A DNA stretch of 64,000 nucleotides, taken from NCBI GenBank assembly GCA_947650285.1, contig CANTFL010000006.1, positions 115,570 to 179,569 on the forward strand, written 5' to 3'. The notes under the pieces were generated by a model. The model was not told the DNA's origin. It did not search any database and saw only the letters and a list, made by a program, of their open reading frames with translations. The DNA comes from Hyaloperonospora brassicae (taxonomy: Eukaryota > Oomycota > Peronosporomycetes > Peronosporales > Peronosporaceae). Below are positions 46,031 through 60,367 of this stretch, piece after piece (the first letter of the stretch is position 1; each line of letters opens with the position of its first letter). Both the position numbers and the translations under genes were made by a program.

Positions 46031-46399
46031 TCAGCGTGACTTGCTACCAAATCACACATAGACTAATTAAAACGATGGGATACCGACGGATCAAGACCCA
46101 ACACAGCTGGATAGCAAGAATAAAGTTACGCAAGGGGATAGCCAACCAAGATCAGCGTTCCGATCTGGCTGAACACCGATCTGGCAAGTTCCAGTCTATT
46201 CAGGTGTTCATGCGGCAAGCTCTAATATATATCGAGAATCGTAGATATAAATGGCCACACACAGATCGGACGATCTCAGACCAGAATTATCAGACAATAT
46301 TCGGCTAAGCTCGACACAAGACAAAAAGACATCAGAAAAATTTCGCCCAGCGATCGACAAATCGTAAAGTACTAGCCACAAGCGAGATCATCATCTATA

Positions 46400-46600
46400 A
46401 GTACGTTGCGTAGAGATCGATCCTGCCCACGGGTTTACAAGACAAGCACAAGATCAAGCAATCACCTCGAATCTGGATACCTCATTTGTATGTTGGCATG
46501 TATGGGCGCATTGGAAATAAAGCATCTTAAAAAGAAATTACTGGATACCCATTTATTTACACGATTGCGAAGTCGATCTCTTTATGACATAGATTCAGAC
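46400..46600 (+). pseudogene. Weak Ty1/copia-like reverse transcriptase relic
   Basis: In one plus-strand frame the words KIKQSPRIWIPHLYVGM and GYPFIYTI resemble the conserved copia RT segment normally read as YGLKQ[SA]PR.W followed by a short spacer and a Y[YI]Y strand. The frame is interrupted within 30 codons and neighbouring blocks were not found, so this is tentative. Confidence 0.3.
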
Positions 46601-46679
46601 ACTGAGATGTATATTATAATACATAGTAATAAAAACTCTGCATATTACGTACTCGTTCCGTATAATTTGCGATAATTTG

Positions 46680-49600
46680 CATTTTCGCCGTTATTCATCG
46701 GTTATATTGTATTCCCTAACTGATAAATGCCAAACCATTGTTACTATAATTGTCTATCTTAGTGTCGCGGTGACTACAACCTCTTCGACCGCAGCGTAGT
46801 GGTGAAGCACTTTTTACTCTTTTTACGTAAGATAAAAACTATGTAAGTATTTTACGGTCATGTCCGAATTTGTAGGCGGAAAATCGATCAATTATGTGGT
46901 GGGCGCCGGAACTCATGCTAAGTGCTACAACGTAAAACGGGTTTAGTTCTATAAAAATGAATAAAGTGTAGACGACAGAAAGCGGAAAAAGGTCCCTTGT
47001 AGAAAACAATGCTGCAATTATCCTTTATTTTCAAACATAAATGCAACTATGATTTTCAGACCTTATGAAAACAATTTACCTACGCGTTGATATCGAATGA
47101 ACAACAGCGCTTCTGGCTTCTCAGTGATGGTACATTCAAATGCGACGTGCTACAATACATAATATATGAAGCGCACTGATTTTGGTAACATATCTAGCTT
47201 ACTTACACAATCGTGTAATGGGATGGGCCCATAACAGAAAGGAATAGGAGCGTGTTGCCAATGTAGTTGTCTGCGTGATGCACGAAGCGAAATGGTGTAT
47301 TTTACGAAATCAGTTACACATCGAGGCTTGCCTAATCGGAGCAAAAACTATTCCGCACGTAAACAAGACATATGATGTAAAAAAATGCAGGTCAAGCGCG
47401 AATGACACTGGGTTCTATCCAGATTCAGAATTGTAGACTCGTTCATCGCGAACTTACCAATCCTTATTTTTTGATCGTGCTGATAATGCATTACCGCAAA
47501 TTGTTAAATTCGCGGTCGTTGCTTCAATGAATCTTGCAGCGATAGCAATGTCCATTTTTAGGAATAATAAATTGAGTGACAAACGGTGCAGCTCATGTAA
47601 AGAGTTAATTGACGTCTCGATAATCCATAAATTGTTAAAAGAATGGTATTGTTAATACTTAAGCACCGGGTTGTAATATGATTGGCTAATATTAGACATG
47701 ATTTGCTAACGACCAACCATTTATGATATGGTGCGCTTCACCGTTCTTCGGTTGCAGCTCCTACCTCTAGGTGTGATCAATTTTTTATTACTGTTACTGA
47801 CGCGATATAGTGAATGTATCACAAATCAAGTACAACATTTAGCGCTCGATGATCACGATCCGACGCTGCTTCCAAAATGAAGATATACTGACACTTAGTA
47901 CATTATATTTAAAAAAATCCAGAAGATATGACGTAGATGGTGACGTAGATGACTTAAATTAAAGCTTCGTCGAATGTGTCTTTCTTCGTTTCGCTGAAAT
48001 CCTCGTAAATTAAAAAGGTGTCTCTGTACTAATACACAGAGTGCACTGCAGCTACAAGCAACTAAATAGGAGAGACAATGATGCATTAAAAATAGGTGGT
48101 TCGTTTTGAATTTTTCGATATTGTGGTATCGTTATACTACCGTCTATAAATGCTTACAAAATGGAAAGCAGTATCATATGTATAAAAAGGCAGATTTAAT
48201 GAATACAAAATGTGCATGTCAATGAATAAAAAAGCGAGCATCCCATATCAGATTGGAATTGTGTAGAAAATGAATTAAGTCGTGCCAAAGAGAAAGAATT
48301 TTACGCAATAATAAACTTATGGACGATTCATGAGGTAACGAAAAACAAAGTGCTCGCTCGATGTTAAATGTCTCCAATACATTATAATGACCCGAAATAA
48401 GCTATAGCTAGAATGCCACAATTCATTTTATCCTATCCGTCCAATAAATATTAAAAGTAGAACGGGTTGACCATTATACTGACTGTACAATTTAGATCTG
48501 CGCTAACGCCGTGCAAGTCGAGCGTTCCATAAGCTGTATCTAATACATTCACATAGCCTAGAATAAACGCAAACGCAAGTATTAATCTTTGCTAGAAAAA
48601 TTGGCCCATCCGTCGGGTCAAGCCATTTACTCTTCAGCGCCTTACTTACTCCTTCGCTCTCGTTTGAGTGGCAATCCTTTGAAAATTACTTGCAACACTA
48701 CTGCGAATATTTTAGAATTCAGACGTGATTCTTCTTGCTATGTCGAGGAAATTATTTTCAAAGAAGCATCGGTAGCGATATTCATAGCTTCTTGCAGATG
48801 GATTTGGTCCTATTGATAAGTAGATGTCGATGCTCACCCGATCTACCGGACGAAATACCGTGGAGCCTGGCGCGCTTGTCATATAATTGTCGATAGAAGC
48901 AATACAATCTAAAATTACATATAAGATGCGATATATCCAAATGGCTCATCATAAAAATAGCAAGTTCTTGATACACGACATGTGAAGTTGGTACTGTATA
49001 GACGATCGATCAAATGAAAATATAAAAATCTTAATGCTTTTAGTATTTGTCAACTGATGCAAAGTATGACGAAAAGCAAGATAATTGTATGCCTTACTTT
49101 CTGTAGCTGACACCAGTAATATACGAAAAGTAGCAGGTAAGATGAGATTACAAATTTAGCAGCTAAGCGCACGAGAAAAGGGAAGTTTTTAGTGTCTAAC
49201 TCGTATATTCATAACAACCTGCTTTATATTGCGTTTAGATTTTGTCAGTTTTATGCTTACAGGGTACTAAATCATCGGTCATCCAAGAAACCAGGGTTTA
49301 AGGAGCTATGCACATATCTCTTATGTACTCTATTTTGTGGCTCTTAGCGCTGCTTGCACTAGGCTTGGTGCCTTTATAAGTGGTTGGTACTCGTTTTGCG
49401 TACTGGGAACACGGATGGATAATATCATGAGCAATGTTACGAGCTACGAATACGACATCATGGCTAGCAGATGTAATTCATTACGGGCTTAATGCAGCAA
49501 AAAGAAAGTAAAAGTGAACGCCAAGTAGTCGGAGCTCTTATGTGAGCCTTAAGGCCTATGCCAAAACGTCTTTGGTTCCTCGATACTGAACCATCAAGCT

Positions 49601-52600
49601 TTGGCGGCGAGGACTATTAGTTAAAAAGCCTCACAACATCTTCAAAAGAAGATTTGTCTTCGCAGAGCGTATCCGACAACACGGCGCTATCGTGGATGAA
49701 AGAGAATATACCACCTATACATACAACGACTCCCAATATAGTTTTTTTGCGAGTCAAATGCCTATCGAATGAGATCATGTGTTATCAGAGGCGCGCTGAT
49801 CAGATTGACAGATAGGTCTTGGATTAAAAGGCAGCGTATATAGACTCACAGAAGTTTTGCTGCTTCGACCCTCCAGGATGATGGCTGGTTTAGAACCAGA
49901 AATAACTATGGACGAATGCAAGTCTTCTTGAACACACGTAGAAACTGAAACTGTCTATGTTTTTGTTTTCAGTCATTGTCGGAAGATCCAAACGTCCGGA
50001 TGAAGGTATGATATTTATCAAGGGATCGCTGCAGGTCAGAAGAGTGGAAATAAGATTTGAAGACGTGTTCAAGAAATGATATCACAAAAGAGGACAAAAT
50101 ATGATTATTAAATTAATGATGAGGTAATGATGAAACAAAATGAATCAATATTATAACAGTAGCATCAAGCGCGTCCAACGTTCTAGGGCCCACTATTATG
50201 AACACGCAATATGCGTAAATAAGGGACAATGTCAAAAATGTGATTATGGTGGAACTAGCAATATATATCAGTATTGCAATTCGTAATTTCGTCTTGTCTA
50301 CAGAGCTTAAGCAAATCGTTCATATGACTAACTTGAATATTGAAAATTAGAATTTGTAGATTTGATCACACGAAAGCGTTGTGAGAACCAGGAGACGGAA
50401 GTCGTTTGTGATTAATGTTATGTGCCGAAGAGCTAAAGGTGTTGAAGATGAGCTGAGTCCACAACACTGATTAGGCATTTCAGTACAATTGTATGAATTT
50501 ATATTTGTGACGTAAAGGCGCGAATATTTATCAAATTAATGAGGATAGTGGTGTTGTACACATTATTCCTTTAAGGATGCCATTGCCCAAATTATACCTA
50601 CCTTTTACCGCATGAAAGCAAACATATATAGTGGCCTTGTTCAAAGCAAAGCAAACGCCTATCACAAGCTAATTTCGACCATCAACTGTATATGGTGGGG
50701 ATCATAAATGCGATAGAATCGTCGCCCAATATAATTTGGAAAAAGTGGATATTGTATGCATATCGGCCCCTATTATAATTTGCTGGTAAACTAAGGCATA
50801 GTCCAGATTTATTTTTGCACGCAAGCTAAAGGGATAGTACATTGAGACTAGGGAGAGAATGAGGCCAGCCGCTATCCCCGTGTCTAAATCGAGCAGTATG
50901 TGTATCTACTTACAATAACGCCTGAACCATTTCATGCGAAGGGCTCGGGCATATTATAACAAAGGTCATCGGGTAGAAGATGAGCTGATCCAATCAGTCA
51001 CAGCTATATAGAGAAACCAAATCACTAATAAGTATAAATTTGATGTTTAGTCGCCATTTAGTGTAATATAAAGAACAACTGCGACGCTGTTGACTGAAAA
51101 GACGCGGAGGCGCCGGAACATGCCAATGTCTTTAATCAAAGATATTGTGAGATACAGGTGGACTTCAGTGTGCAAGAGTATACGCGATCTGCTGCAATAC
51201 TATCAGTAACGTGTGGCTAGCCCCGCAACTATATGCAACGTATTGATAAGATCAACCGACCGAAAATCCGGTGTGCAATCGTAAAGTAAAATCGACGACA
51301 CACAGAATTAAAAATAGTAGCACCGCCCATACCACATGCAACATAAATACTTTGAGTAACAAGTGTCGTGTATGGACGCAGAAAAGTTGTTTAATCGTGT
51401 ACTTACACTTTTAGATCACCTAACGTCCAACTTCTTCGAGTTCATAGCAAATAACTCAGGCTGGGTATTTTTTTTCTACGTCGTACTATACAAAAGTTTA
51501 TAGTGGGTCTATGGCAAAAAAAAACCCACGCAAATAGGCTGAAAGCCGACATTTTTGTGAATAAAAATCAAATTTTATCAAAAATGATATTATATGATAT
51601 TTCTCGGAGATTCGTAGAAACTCCTTTATATCAGGTCTTTGAATTTTATACATTTATTTAGATAGTTTATACTTACTATTTTAAATGTTTATATTATACT
51701 TGATACAATGTAAAATCTCACAATCTGCAATGCTTAGCATCGTTAATTTTTTATATAGCATAGCAACAACAAAATAAGGAGTTTGTCATAATCGTTGTCG
51801 TATTGCAACGCTGAATGTTTTAAGTCATATATACAAAATTATAAGAATGGATAGAGCAACTATTTTGAATATTAAATGACTTTGTATATATGAATAAATC
51901 AGGTATGGCATTCTAGACACTATCGATAGTTATTTTCGTTCTGATACGTCTTGATAATGTATCAGACAATTATGTGGTAACATTTTATGCATTTATAGTT
52001 AAATTTAAGGCGGGTCGACTAGTGAGACGGAGACATCGAGCATTAATGGCCAAAATAATGGTAAGCATCCGTTTCATCAATCACATTTATATCTATTAGC
52101 GAATCTTCTCAATGCAGTATCATTCGATTTTACTAAGTAACTTCACGAGATCTACATTAAATGCTTAAGTATTCAATCGAATAATCGACAAGCGTTGTGG
52201 GGGTCCACTTCGATAGTTATCGTCTCGTCGAGTCAACGTCATTATGATCGTAGGCTCGCGCAAAATCGGTATAAAGTAAGAGTACCAATTTCTATCGAGA
52301 CCACGCTAATGTATTGATCGAGCACTATGTTCATTTGATGAATGCTTATCACTGCTGTGTACATCTCATTAGGTCCTTTTTCGTGCACCACCCATGTCTT
52401 CACGAGGCTCGAGTGTAATTAACTGAAGTGAGAAGGACAGAGATCCAACTATTCTAGTTTATGATTTCTTGAAAATTGCATGTCGAAAAAAGGTATGACA
52501 TAGAGCTCATATGACACTTTTACTTTACATTCACCAAAATAGATGTAATTTGCTACGCTATCTTTGTTTATATCGTTAGCTAAAAGTTAATTCGAGGTGA

Positions 52601-53600
52601 TCATGTTTTGTTAACGTAATAACTCTCATTGCATTTTTGTCGTATAACGTAATGTCACCTTGGCTTCGACTCCCACCAAAATATCTCGATTGTACTTTTA
52701 TTCGAAGAAACACTCAAACAACTTGAATATAACATTGGGTGCTATTATAGCACTTCACTTCAAATAAATCTCTAAACATTTAATATCAAATAATATTGAC
52801 TTGCGGTGTCGTACGTAATGAAACACATGAAAACGAAGAAACCGCTTTAATCGTACCAAATGTGCATTATCGAACCCAAAAACTAACAGATGAAAACGAA
52901 ACATATGCTTGGCATAGAGAGAAAAAACATATTTAAGTAGCGGGCACGTATACCAAAATGTTCGATGACTGCAAGCGCAGCGTATTTTTTATGAGCCATG
53001 AAATAGTGCAAATTAGTACATAATGCAATCATCTTTTAATTTTTAAAAAACACACTTCATTCATATCGCCTGGATTTCCGGTAGAGACTCGGGTATTATA
53101 AGATACGTATACGCTCCAGAAAGCTGGAGCACGAATGATACCCAACGCTAGAATAACTTCTTCAGTAGCCACGGACTAAAAGCTGGCGATTTATCATATA
53201 TATACACAAATATAATCTACATTTAAAATTCAGATCGTTTTGGACACGAGGCTTTTACACGTTTCTTATGTGAATAAAAGAGACGCTTAAATTATTTGAT
53301 TAAGTAGAAATCGAAAATTCCCCATTTAATCACGAAAATAAGGAATACCCCACGTCCTAGTACACTCACGTTATTGTTCGAGCGTTCTTGATCAGATGTA
53401 GATGGCTTTCCACCGGGATTGTTAAATGAAAAGTGAGTTGTATTCTGTGAGGCTTTGCGATTCGAAACCAATGGCTGTCAGAAGCCAATGGCTCTCAGCC
53501 AGTGATGCTACCTGTCCTTTCTCCTACTTGACTTTTAGTCCTACTATCGAGTAATTACTTCTTGTCAGATATCTGTCGTAAAAACTCCGCTTATCCAGAA
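46680..53600. other. Very AT-rich gene-free region
   Basis: No frame exceeds about 75 codons. Composition is most extreme at about 51,540-52,800. A/T runs flank 51,478-51,526, where GGGTA plus T8 faces A9 plus CCCA; this could be an eroded element end. No tRNA, rRNA or gene is visible. Confidence 0.5.
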
Positions 53601-53626
53601 CGGTATAATCTGTATCTTTCATAGAC

Positions 53627-53705
53627 CTGCCCAAACCGAGGCTCGAACCCGCAATATCCATCTTGGTAACTTCCATGGTAGACGCCTGAGCCATATCACC
53701 TACTT
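53627..53705 (-). mobile_element. tRNA-derived SINE head or tRNA pseudogene
   Basis: On the minus strand an A-box-like TGGCTCAGGCG (53693-53683) is followed 33 nt later by a B-box-like GGTTCGAGCC (53649-53640), the spacing of an RNA polymerase III internal promoter. The acceptor stem does not pair (GGTGATA against GTTTGGG), so it is not a functional tRNA. tRNA-derived SINEs are known from Phytophthora genomes. The body and tail of the element were not delimited. Confidence 0.45.
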
Positions 53706-53741
53706 CGTGATGACAAGAATCCTAAACATTATAAACCTACT

Positions 53742-53776
53742 ACAACTCCAAATATACAATATATATTTGGAGTTGT
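53742..53776. repeat. Perfect 15-bp hairpin
   Basis: ACAACTCCAAATATA (53742-53756) and its exact complement (53762-53776) flank a 5-base loop. It lies about 40 bp from the SINE-like head and could be an element end, a MITE remnant or a cruciform site. Confidence 0.8.
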
Positions 53777-53989
53777 GGCATACATATAACACGCGTCCTT
53801 AATCATTATCGTATTTCCATTTCTCAACCGCGACCAATACCTGCTCTGTATAAAACGCCGCGAAAAGGGTAGTTCCGCGGGCGTGCTGCGCTTAAAACCA
53901 CCACTTGCAGGCGCAGACGCGAGTTATGAAGACGAAAACGCGTCTTCATATCATTGGTCTCAACCGTAGATACAGTCAATCAGTGCTAC

Positions 53990-54225
53990 TGTTCTCGATA
54001 TTAATGCTATTGCTTTTGTTGTTGTTCTTTTATTTGCTGTTGCTGTTGCTGAAGCTGCTACTGCTGTTTCTTCTGCTACTGCTGCTGCTGTTGTAGGTGC
54101 TGCGGTTGCTGTTGTTGTTGCTCTGTTGATACTGCTTTTGCTGTTTACGCTGCTGTTGTTGATATAGATGCCGTGGTTGCTGTTGTTGCTCTGTTAATAC
54201 TGCTACTGCTGCTTTTTGTTGTGCG
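53990..54225 (+). repeat. CTG/TTG-rich degenerate trinucleotide tract
   Basis: The tract is built from CTG, TTG and CTT triplets. It contains two similar sub-blocks (GTTGCTGTTGTTG...CTCTGTT near 54,105 and 54,178). Apparent poly-Leu frames are products of the repeat. Confidence 0.75.
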
Positions 54226-54574
54226 ATGCAGTCGTTGCTGTGAATGGGGTCGCGTGCACGAACGCCCGCACCACGCGCGTGCTGATGCTCACTGACAAAC
54301 AGTGTACGTGTGCGTGTGTGTATAGATAGAAAAAGATGCGTGTGGTGCTGATCTACCGGGCTGCGTTTCAGACTAATGACACGGTTTAATATACAGATGA
54401 ATATTCAGCAAATTGAACTGTGAATTGCCAGTATCTATTGTGAGGGGTTGTAGTAGGTTGAATCGTGCTTATACAATTTGCGTTGGGACACATCATAACC
54501 AGATCCAGAACTTCTATTGATGTGTTGAGCTTAAGTTTATTGAAGTGTAGATGCATCATGTTTGGCTAATGTAA

Positions 54575-54690
54575 CACATTGGGACATTTTTTTCAAATAG
54601 CTGGGATATTTTTATTTTATTTTCCAATTATCTGGGGCATTTTTTTCATTTAGTGAATAAATGGCATTTTTATTTTCCCTTTAATAAATG
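54575..54690 (+). repeat. Imperfect tandem T-rich repeat
   Basis: The words GGGACATTTTTTTCA, GGGATATTTTTATTTTA, GGGGCATTTTTTTCATT and ATGGCATTTTTATTTTC follow each other at spacings of about 30-40 bases, suggesting a decayed tandem repeat. Confidence 0.5.
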
Positions 54691-54699
54691 GTAGAGAGA

Positions 54700-57600
54700 A
54701 AAAAGAAATGGGTACTATGAGTACTCTCGTACGGGAAGATGACTGTGAATTTAAGGTGCTCAGCGCTATGCAGACCGGGCTTTCGTAAATATATGTATAA
54801 CCTCAAAACAACCAAGTTTTCAACTGACATGTACCGTAAAGCCAGAATAGCTTATCAGAATCATCTACAATTTATTATAATCCTCGCAAGACGTATTACT
54901 TGCAGCGTTTCTTGTTCTTCCATTGATATCGTTAACAAAGTGAGCCGGCGCATTCGCATTTGAAAGTTTTTCCGCCAGAACGTTACAATTGACTAGGTTA
55001 GTATTACGATTCGACGTGTTTAGCGTCCAAAGTGTTTCAAAAATAATTCTATAATCATCACATCTTTAACGCTACATAGGCTCGGGATTGTGTTCTAGTA
55101 AATGCTGTTGACAGAACAAAAAAATAAAGGAAGTCTCTACGCACGGGTTATACTATTTAATCGGCGGGAAGAATGGCAATGGAAGGATTGTCGACACACG
55201 TAGAAGATGTATGTGGCGCAACTAAAATCAGGATGTTTGTGATTAAGCCTATATTACATCAAACGGCGTTGTGCGAGTGCGATGACATTCGTAGTGCCAG
55301 CCTCACAGCCATGTCCCATAAAGGAACCTGTCGAGCACCAGAAGCTTAATGTTAGAAAATTGGTCCTCTTTTAATGGTAAATTTGCAGCATTTACGTGGT
55401 GTAACACTCAGCAAAAAGAAATGGTTACCCAAAATCACTTGTATTGACGTAATGCATATATCGCGTCCTTATTTTGGATTTGGTTATGGCCACAAGACCG
55501 CTAGAACATGATTTTTACATAAAATAAAGAAGTATCACATGGAGAAGCGGGCGAATTTTAGAGACCAGCCTAAAATTATTCTGAAAATCGAGCACATGTG
55601 AAGCATTCAAATACGACATTGGTCTGACTCTTTTACGAATCAGGTCGACAAGAAAGTCACCATATTGGCATCTGAGGCGGATACACCAGGATTAGGCCTC
55701 CCTCAACAGTACCGGGTGCGTGGCGCAAAAATTAACTTTGAAGGGAATTAGGTAAGAAAAATATAACAGAAGGTCTGAGATATGTAATCATCAACTTCGT
55801 ATACATTACACGTACAAACTGTATACTGTCACAAAGGGTCACCTCTTTCTATCTTGCGGATGCATGACAGGCAGGCAATTATAAGTTTTGCAGTGCTATC
55901 GAGTCATTGATATGGCCATTCGTAACAGTTTACAGAAAACAGAATACTCTAGGTTTTGAAGGAGAGTCAAACGGACATCCTGATGTAATATCGCGACTAC
56001 TGAGTTTTCCAATGCGCTTCCGCTACGTAAAATATTGCAAGTAAAACACGCTCTCATCATAAATGATGAGCGGATCCTATGCAGAAGGTATTTATAGCAA
56101 CTGACGTAATAGATAGATGTTTTTACTAATCCACACACATTTACTCTTTATAAATACAACTTTGACTAACAACGAGAACCGGAGTGAGTTAATGAGAATT
56201 GACTCAACGCATCATCAGCTAACCCCAGCTCACTATTTTGCCGAGGTAGACGTGCATGCGATGAAAGAGGTAAGTGGTCGTTCAGCCTGCGAGAGAAGAC
56301 AAATTCGGTCTAGGGCCCGTTCAGGGCTTGTGAGAGCACAAAATGTATTTCCAATGAAACCTGTAGGAAGGTGTGTCGTCTAGAGGAACCCCTCGTGAAA
56401 ATTTTCGAAGCAGCAAATTCATTTATAACTATCAGCTACGCTTACAATACTAGTTGAGCTGCATGGTTGATGATGCATCCACTACAACTTGCGAAGGATC
56501 ACTAAATGGTTCTAGCAAATCCATAGGCGCCATCATAGCACACGAGCTTGTAATGAGGAGAGGACCCATCGACTAGCCGCTGTAAAATGGAGTGTCGAAT
56601 ACAATACACGAATTTCAACGCCTGACCATCCGTCACATAATTGCACACACTGATATATAGACTAGATAGATGCTGCAATTAGTAAAGCAGCTTGAAATGA
56701 CGACCTCATCAAAGGTTTATATGCCATCGGAATATGATGGGTAAAACATATCAAGGCTCCGCAAACTCAAACAGGGTGTCTTTCCACGTTCAAGGGTACG
56801 GAGGCATGACAAGTGTAAGAGTCGACTACGGTACGTGAATGATCCGATTCATTTAGCTGCTTGGATATTCCAATATTATGAGGGTGAGGTGATATAAGGT
56901 GTAAATTAGGGAGTTTATCTGAGTAACACCTGGTCAACACAGTAAAAATCTATCAGGTGAAGCTGTTACCTTTGAAGTCGGTCGTGCAAATATGCACATA
57001 AGAACGTCATAAATAGCATGGCGATGCTATAAACGAATTCGACACCAAGTAACTAATGTTGAGGGGATGAAAAGCATAATGACGACGTTGATGTATGGCA
57101 CGAGCAAGGCCGGTACCTATTATGCATGGCGCGGCGACCAATAAGCCCAAAGTAGAGTGTCCTATATAAGCGCGCATTCGGGCAGCGGTGTTGATGATCG
57201 TCTTTACAGGTAACAAAAAGATTGACCTGTGAAATCTTATGAGTATGTAGACGTTTGATATAGGCTCAGTGTCTAGCATAGCCAATGGAGATTAGCGGAG
57301 AAAGAAGCGACCGAGATGGTCGACAAGGAGTCTAGAAGACAATCAGGCGGAAAACGACGCGACCAAAGCGGGCGCAGAAGCATCTCCAAGGCAAGAAGGA
57401 ATGCGCGGAGCTGTGTACAGGATATCATATCGATTAGTCAGACCAATGTTGAATCCCCATGATAATCAAAACAATAGTGATGACTAGTCGGCGCCGAGTC
57501 AAATTGCGCTAGCCATAGGTACTAGAGCTGCCTCTTTTTTGAACAGTGCCTTGCAAACAGCGGGTCAAATGTTCACCTTGTGAAAAGTGCGAGAATAGTG

Positions 57601-60367
57601 AGGTATGTGGCGATTTATATACAATTATGTCACGCTTACGCCAAATAATACTGGAACAAATTGATGGGATCAAACAAGATAGTGGTAGCGGTCGATCGAA
57701 AAAATTACAGCTTACAAATTTGAGGTGTAATTCATTGGAGCCTTCGTGGCTTATACCAGCTTATTTGTTACATTGAAAAATTGCGGTGTATCTACCAAGC
57801 AGAAAAAGGAAACTACAGATATGTGGTCCACCAAGCCGGTCGAATGAGGAGTTGTCATACCACAACAAGTTCTAACTATCGATGTCATGTTAGATAAATA
57901 AAAGAAGATTATTTTAGTGGTCAACATATGATGATGTATGCCCAAGATGGATTATGGGCGTAGCAGCTAATAAAAAACAGGTATAGTTGCGACAGCTACT
58001 TTACACCTTGCTTAAACACAGTCGGAATCCTGGCCAACTCAGCGACTTTAAAATCCGGATGACGAATAAGCTCGGATAAGCTGCCTGGCTTATGCATAGA
58101 GCAATACGGCTGGATGTATCTATCGAAAAATGTACAAAACCATCTGATACATGACCGGGTCGGCGTTATTGGTGGCAACAGCATGAAACAAGTGACCCTG
58201 AAGGAATGTCATCGAACCGTAACCTTATCATCTACATGAACTATTCGACGGACTACGCACACACTTTTAAGCCATGAGAAAGACTTAGACGAAGAAAGTT
58301 TCTAAATGATTTAGCCTATAATTATAGAAGCGGTTTAATGGCTGCGTCCACAGATGCACACCGACAGTGAAAAATTATGTCGATGTTGACCTGTTCTACT
58401 AAGTAGCAAAACATGAGACACTAAGTCGGTATGTCTGAAAATCGAGACATGAATGGAAAGACTCTTGGACAAATGTGACAGTACTGGATGTGAAAAGGTT
58501 TCTGACGTTTGTAAGCTATATGTCTTTTATTGTTTATCGTGACGCCATTAAGGCGAATAATTTGTCGCATAAAATAGCTCATGCGCCGACATCTTGATGC
58601 GTATGGTTTCGGTAATGAGGATAATAATACTATATGTGTCGAGTACATCTACTTTTGGGTACCCGTGTTTGTGTTTAGTGGCCTCGAAAATAAAGAATAG
58701 AAGCCGCGATCTTAATATAAAATGATCATTGGCAAAAGAAATGAGAATACGCAGTCGAAAATGAAATCGATCGAAAGATAGGATCTTCATCAAAAAGCAA
58801 TTGAATGATACCTTAAGACTCGAAGCAGCACAAAGACGAGCAGCATTTCTCGTATCTTGGACAAGAACGACCATGCTGCAACACTTTGTGATTATACTTA
58901 TTTAAGCTGTGAAACGGAGGAAAGCAGTCGATAACCTACCCATACTCGAAAAAACCCCCAAAGAAAGCGGCTGAAAATAGAGATACTTGTCTTTATAAAG
59001 ACTAAGTTGGCCAAGCCAGTAACGCCATTTTCTCAGCCTAAACGTCTCTCTGTCAGCGTGGAATTCATTGGACGTAAGCAAAAGACTAGTACTCTATAAA
59101 ACACCGAACAATGATATGTTCGTTTTGACGGTGATTATGGCGCTAGCATAAATGCAAATCTCATACATGCGTTCCAATCACGTAGCAGAAATTCTTTTGA
59201 ACGTGACTTTGATATAAAATTTATATATATGAAAAAATATACGGAGATGGAGTGCCCGCGTGTCGGCAGTAATAGGAAGTAATGCGCACAAATGGGATGC
59301 ATTGTAACACTAACATAATTCAAGGTTAATTTGAGAAGCGCGTAGCCAAGTTTAATTGCACAAGTCCATGTGCTGGATTATTGTGCAATCTGACAAAAAG
59401 ATTCGGCAAGTCTTCTAGGACGCGGAGGAGCGTCTCATGTGTCGATTACAAAACGCATTCTCCGATAACTGACTCGGTCTACAACGAGCGTCCACGCTTA
59501 TGCACGAAGCCCAAGGAGGGGTTGTAAAGCTTTTCTATTATATCAGACCCACCAATAGCGACTCGCGTTTCCTGGAGAATAACCAAATCAATGGTTCCAC
59601 TAAATTTGCTCTGCCGGAAGTGACTAAACCAAGATGCGCCGTGTTCGGGATGCTTGGGAAATCCTGCAACATTTTACGAATAAATGCCGATGCCGTTGTT
59701 GCGCGACTGACGGAACGCCTTCAACAGAAGTCTACGACGACGTTGAGGCATTCCCCGAGGTGGCGCACCCACTAGCCTATTCGAGATGCCCTCAGTACTG
59801 CGTTTCCAGTAGTTGACCATCGCAAGCGATAACGTCAAGTGCCGGTTCCTAGTTGGCAGGTTTGAAGAGAATGTTGACGACCGCCGCGCGCACCTCTTTA
59901 AAGTGGTGGTTACCGCAGCCTTGGTTTGCGGAATTACCACGTTCATCTCAATCTCAAGGGGTGCGAGCTTTAGTAGCAAAAACAAAGAACATTGAGGGCT
60001 TCTATATAATCCAAGTCACTATTAATTTCGACGACAGTTGCGCATTACAACTTAGGCTGCAGTTTGCTGTATCGTCTCCATCGTTAAATTTTGTCCGTCT
60101 TTCTCCATCGTATTTGAATGGTTTGCTTAGCTGCCGTGTCAGCCCAACCCGCGCAAAGATCGCGAAGTTTAAATTCTTCGTGTGTGGTGTGCTGCTGGAT
60201 GAAATCCAGTTAAGATTCACTGTTGATGGCATGTCCATATGAGCGCAGGGTTTCACCCCGCATCGAGTCAATGTAAGAAACTCGATAGGGTAGACCAGAG
60301 ACGAGTCTCGCCAAGTCCAAGGCGCATGCGTGTATCCACGCCACTTCTCCCTTTGGTCCACTGGCAT
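54700..60367. other. Mixed relic DNA between the AT-rich region and the LTR element
   Basis: Frames of 60-130 codons at 56,117-56,383, 57,546-57,776 and 59,500-60,242 have no family I recognise. From about 59,400 composition becomes more balanced and successive plus-strand frames (59,500, 59,634, 59,813, 59,853) overlap as if one coding sequence had been broken by frameshifts. I cannot identify it. Confidence 0.35.

Noticed and set aside
53627..53705. Functional tRNA gene
   Set aside because: A- and B-box spacing fits, but the acceptor stem does not pair.
53905..54096. Leu-rich membrane protein
   Set aside because: It is a reading of a CTG/TTG repeat tract.
59500..60242. Host gene next to the LTR
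   Set aside because: Frames change every 100-200 bases, no domain is seen and no splice sites join them.
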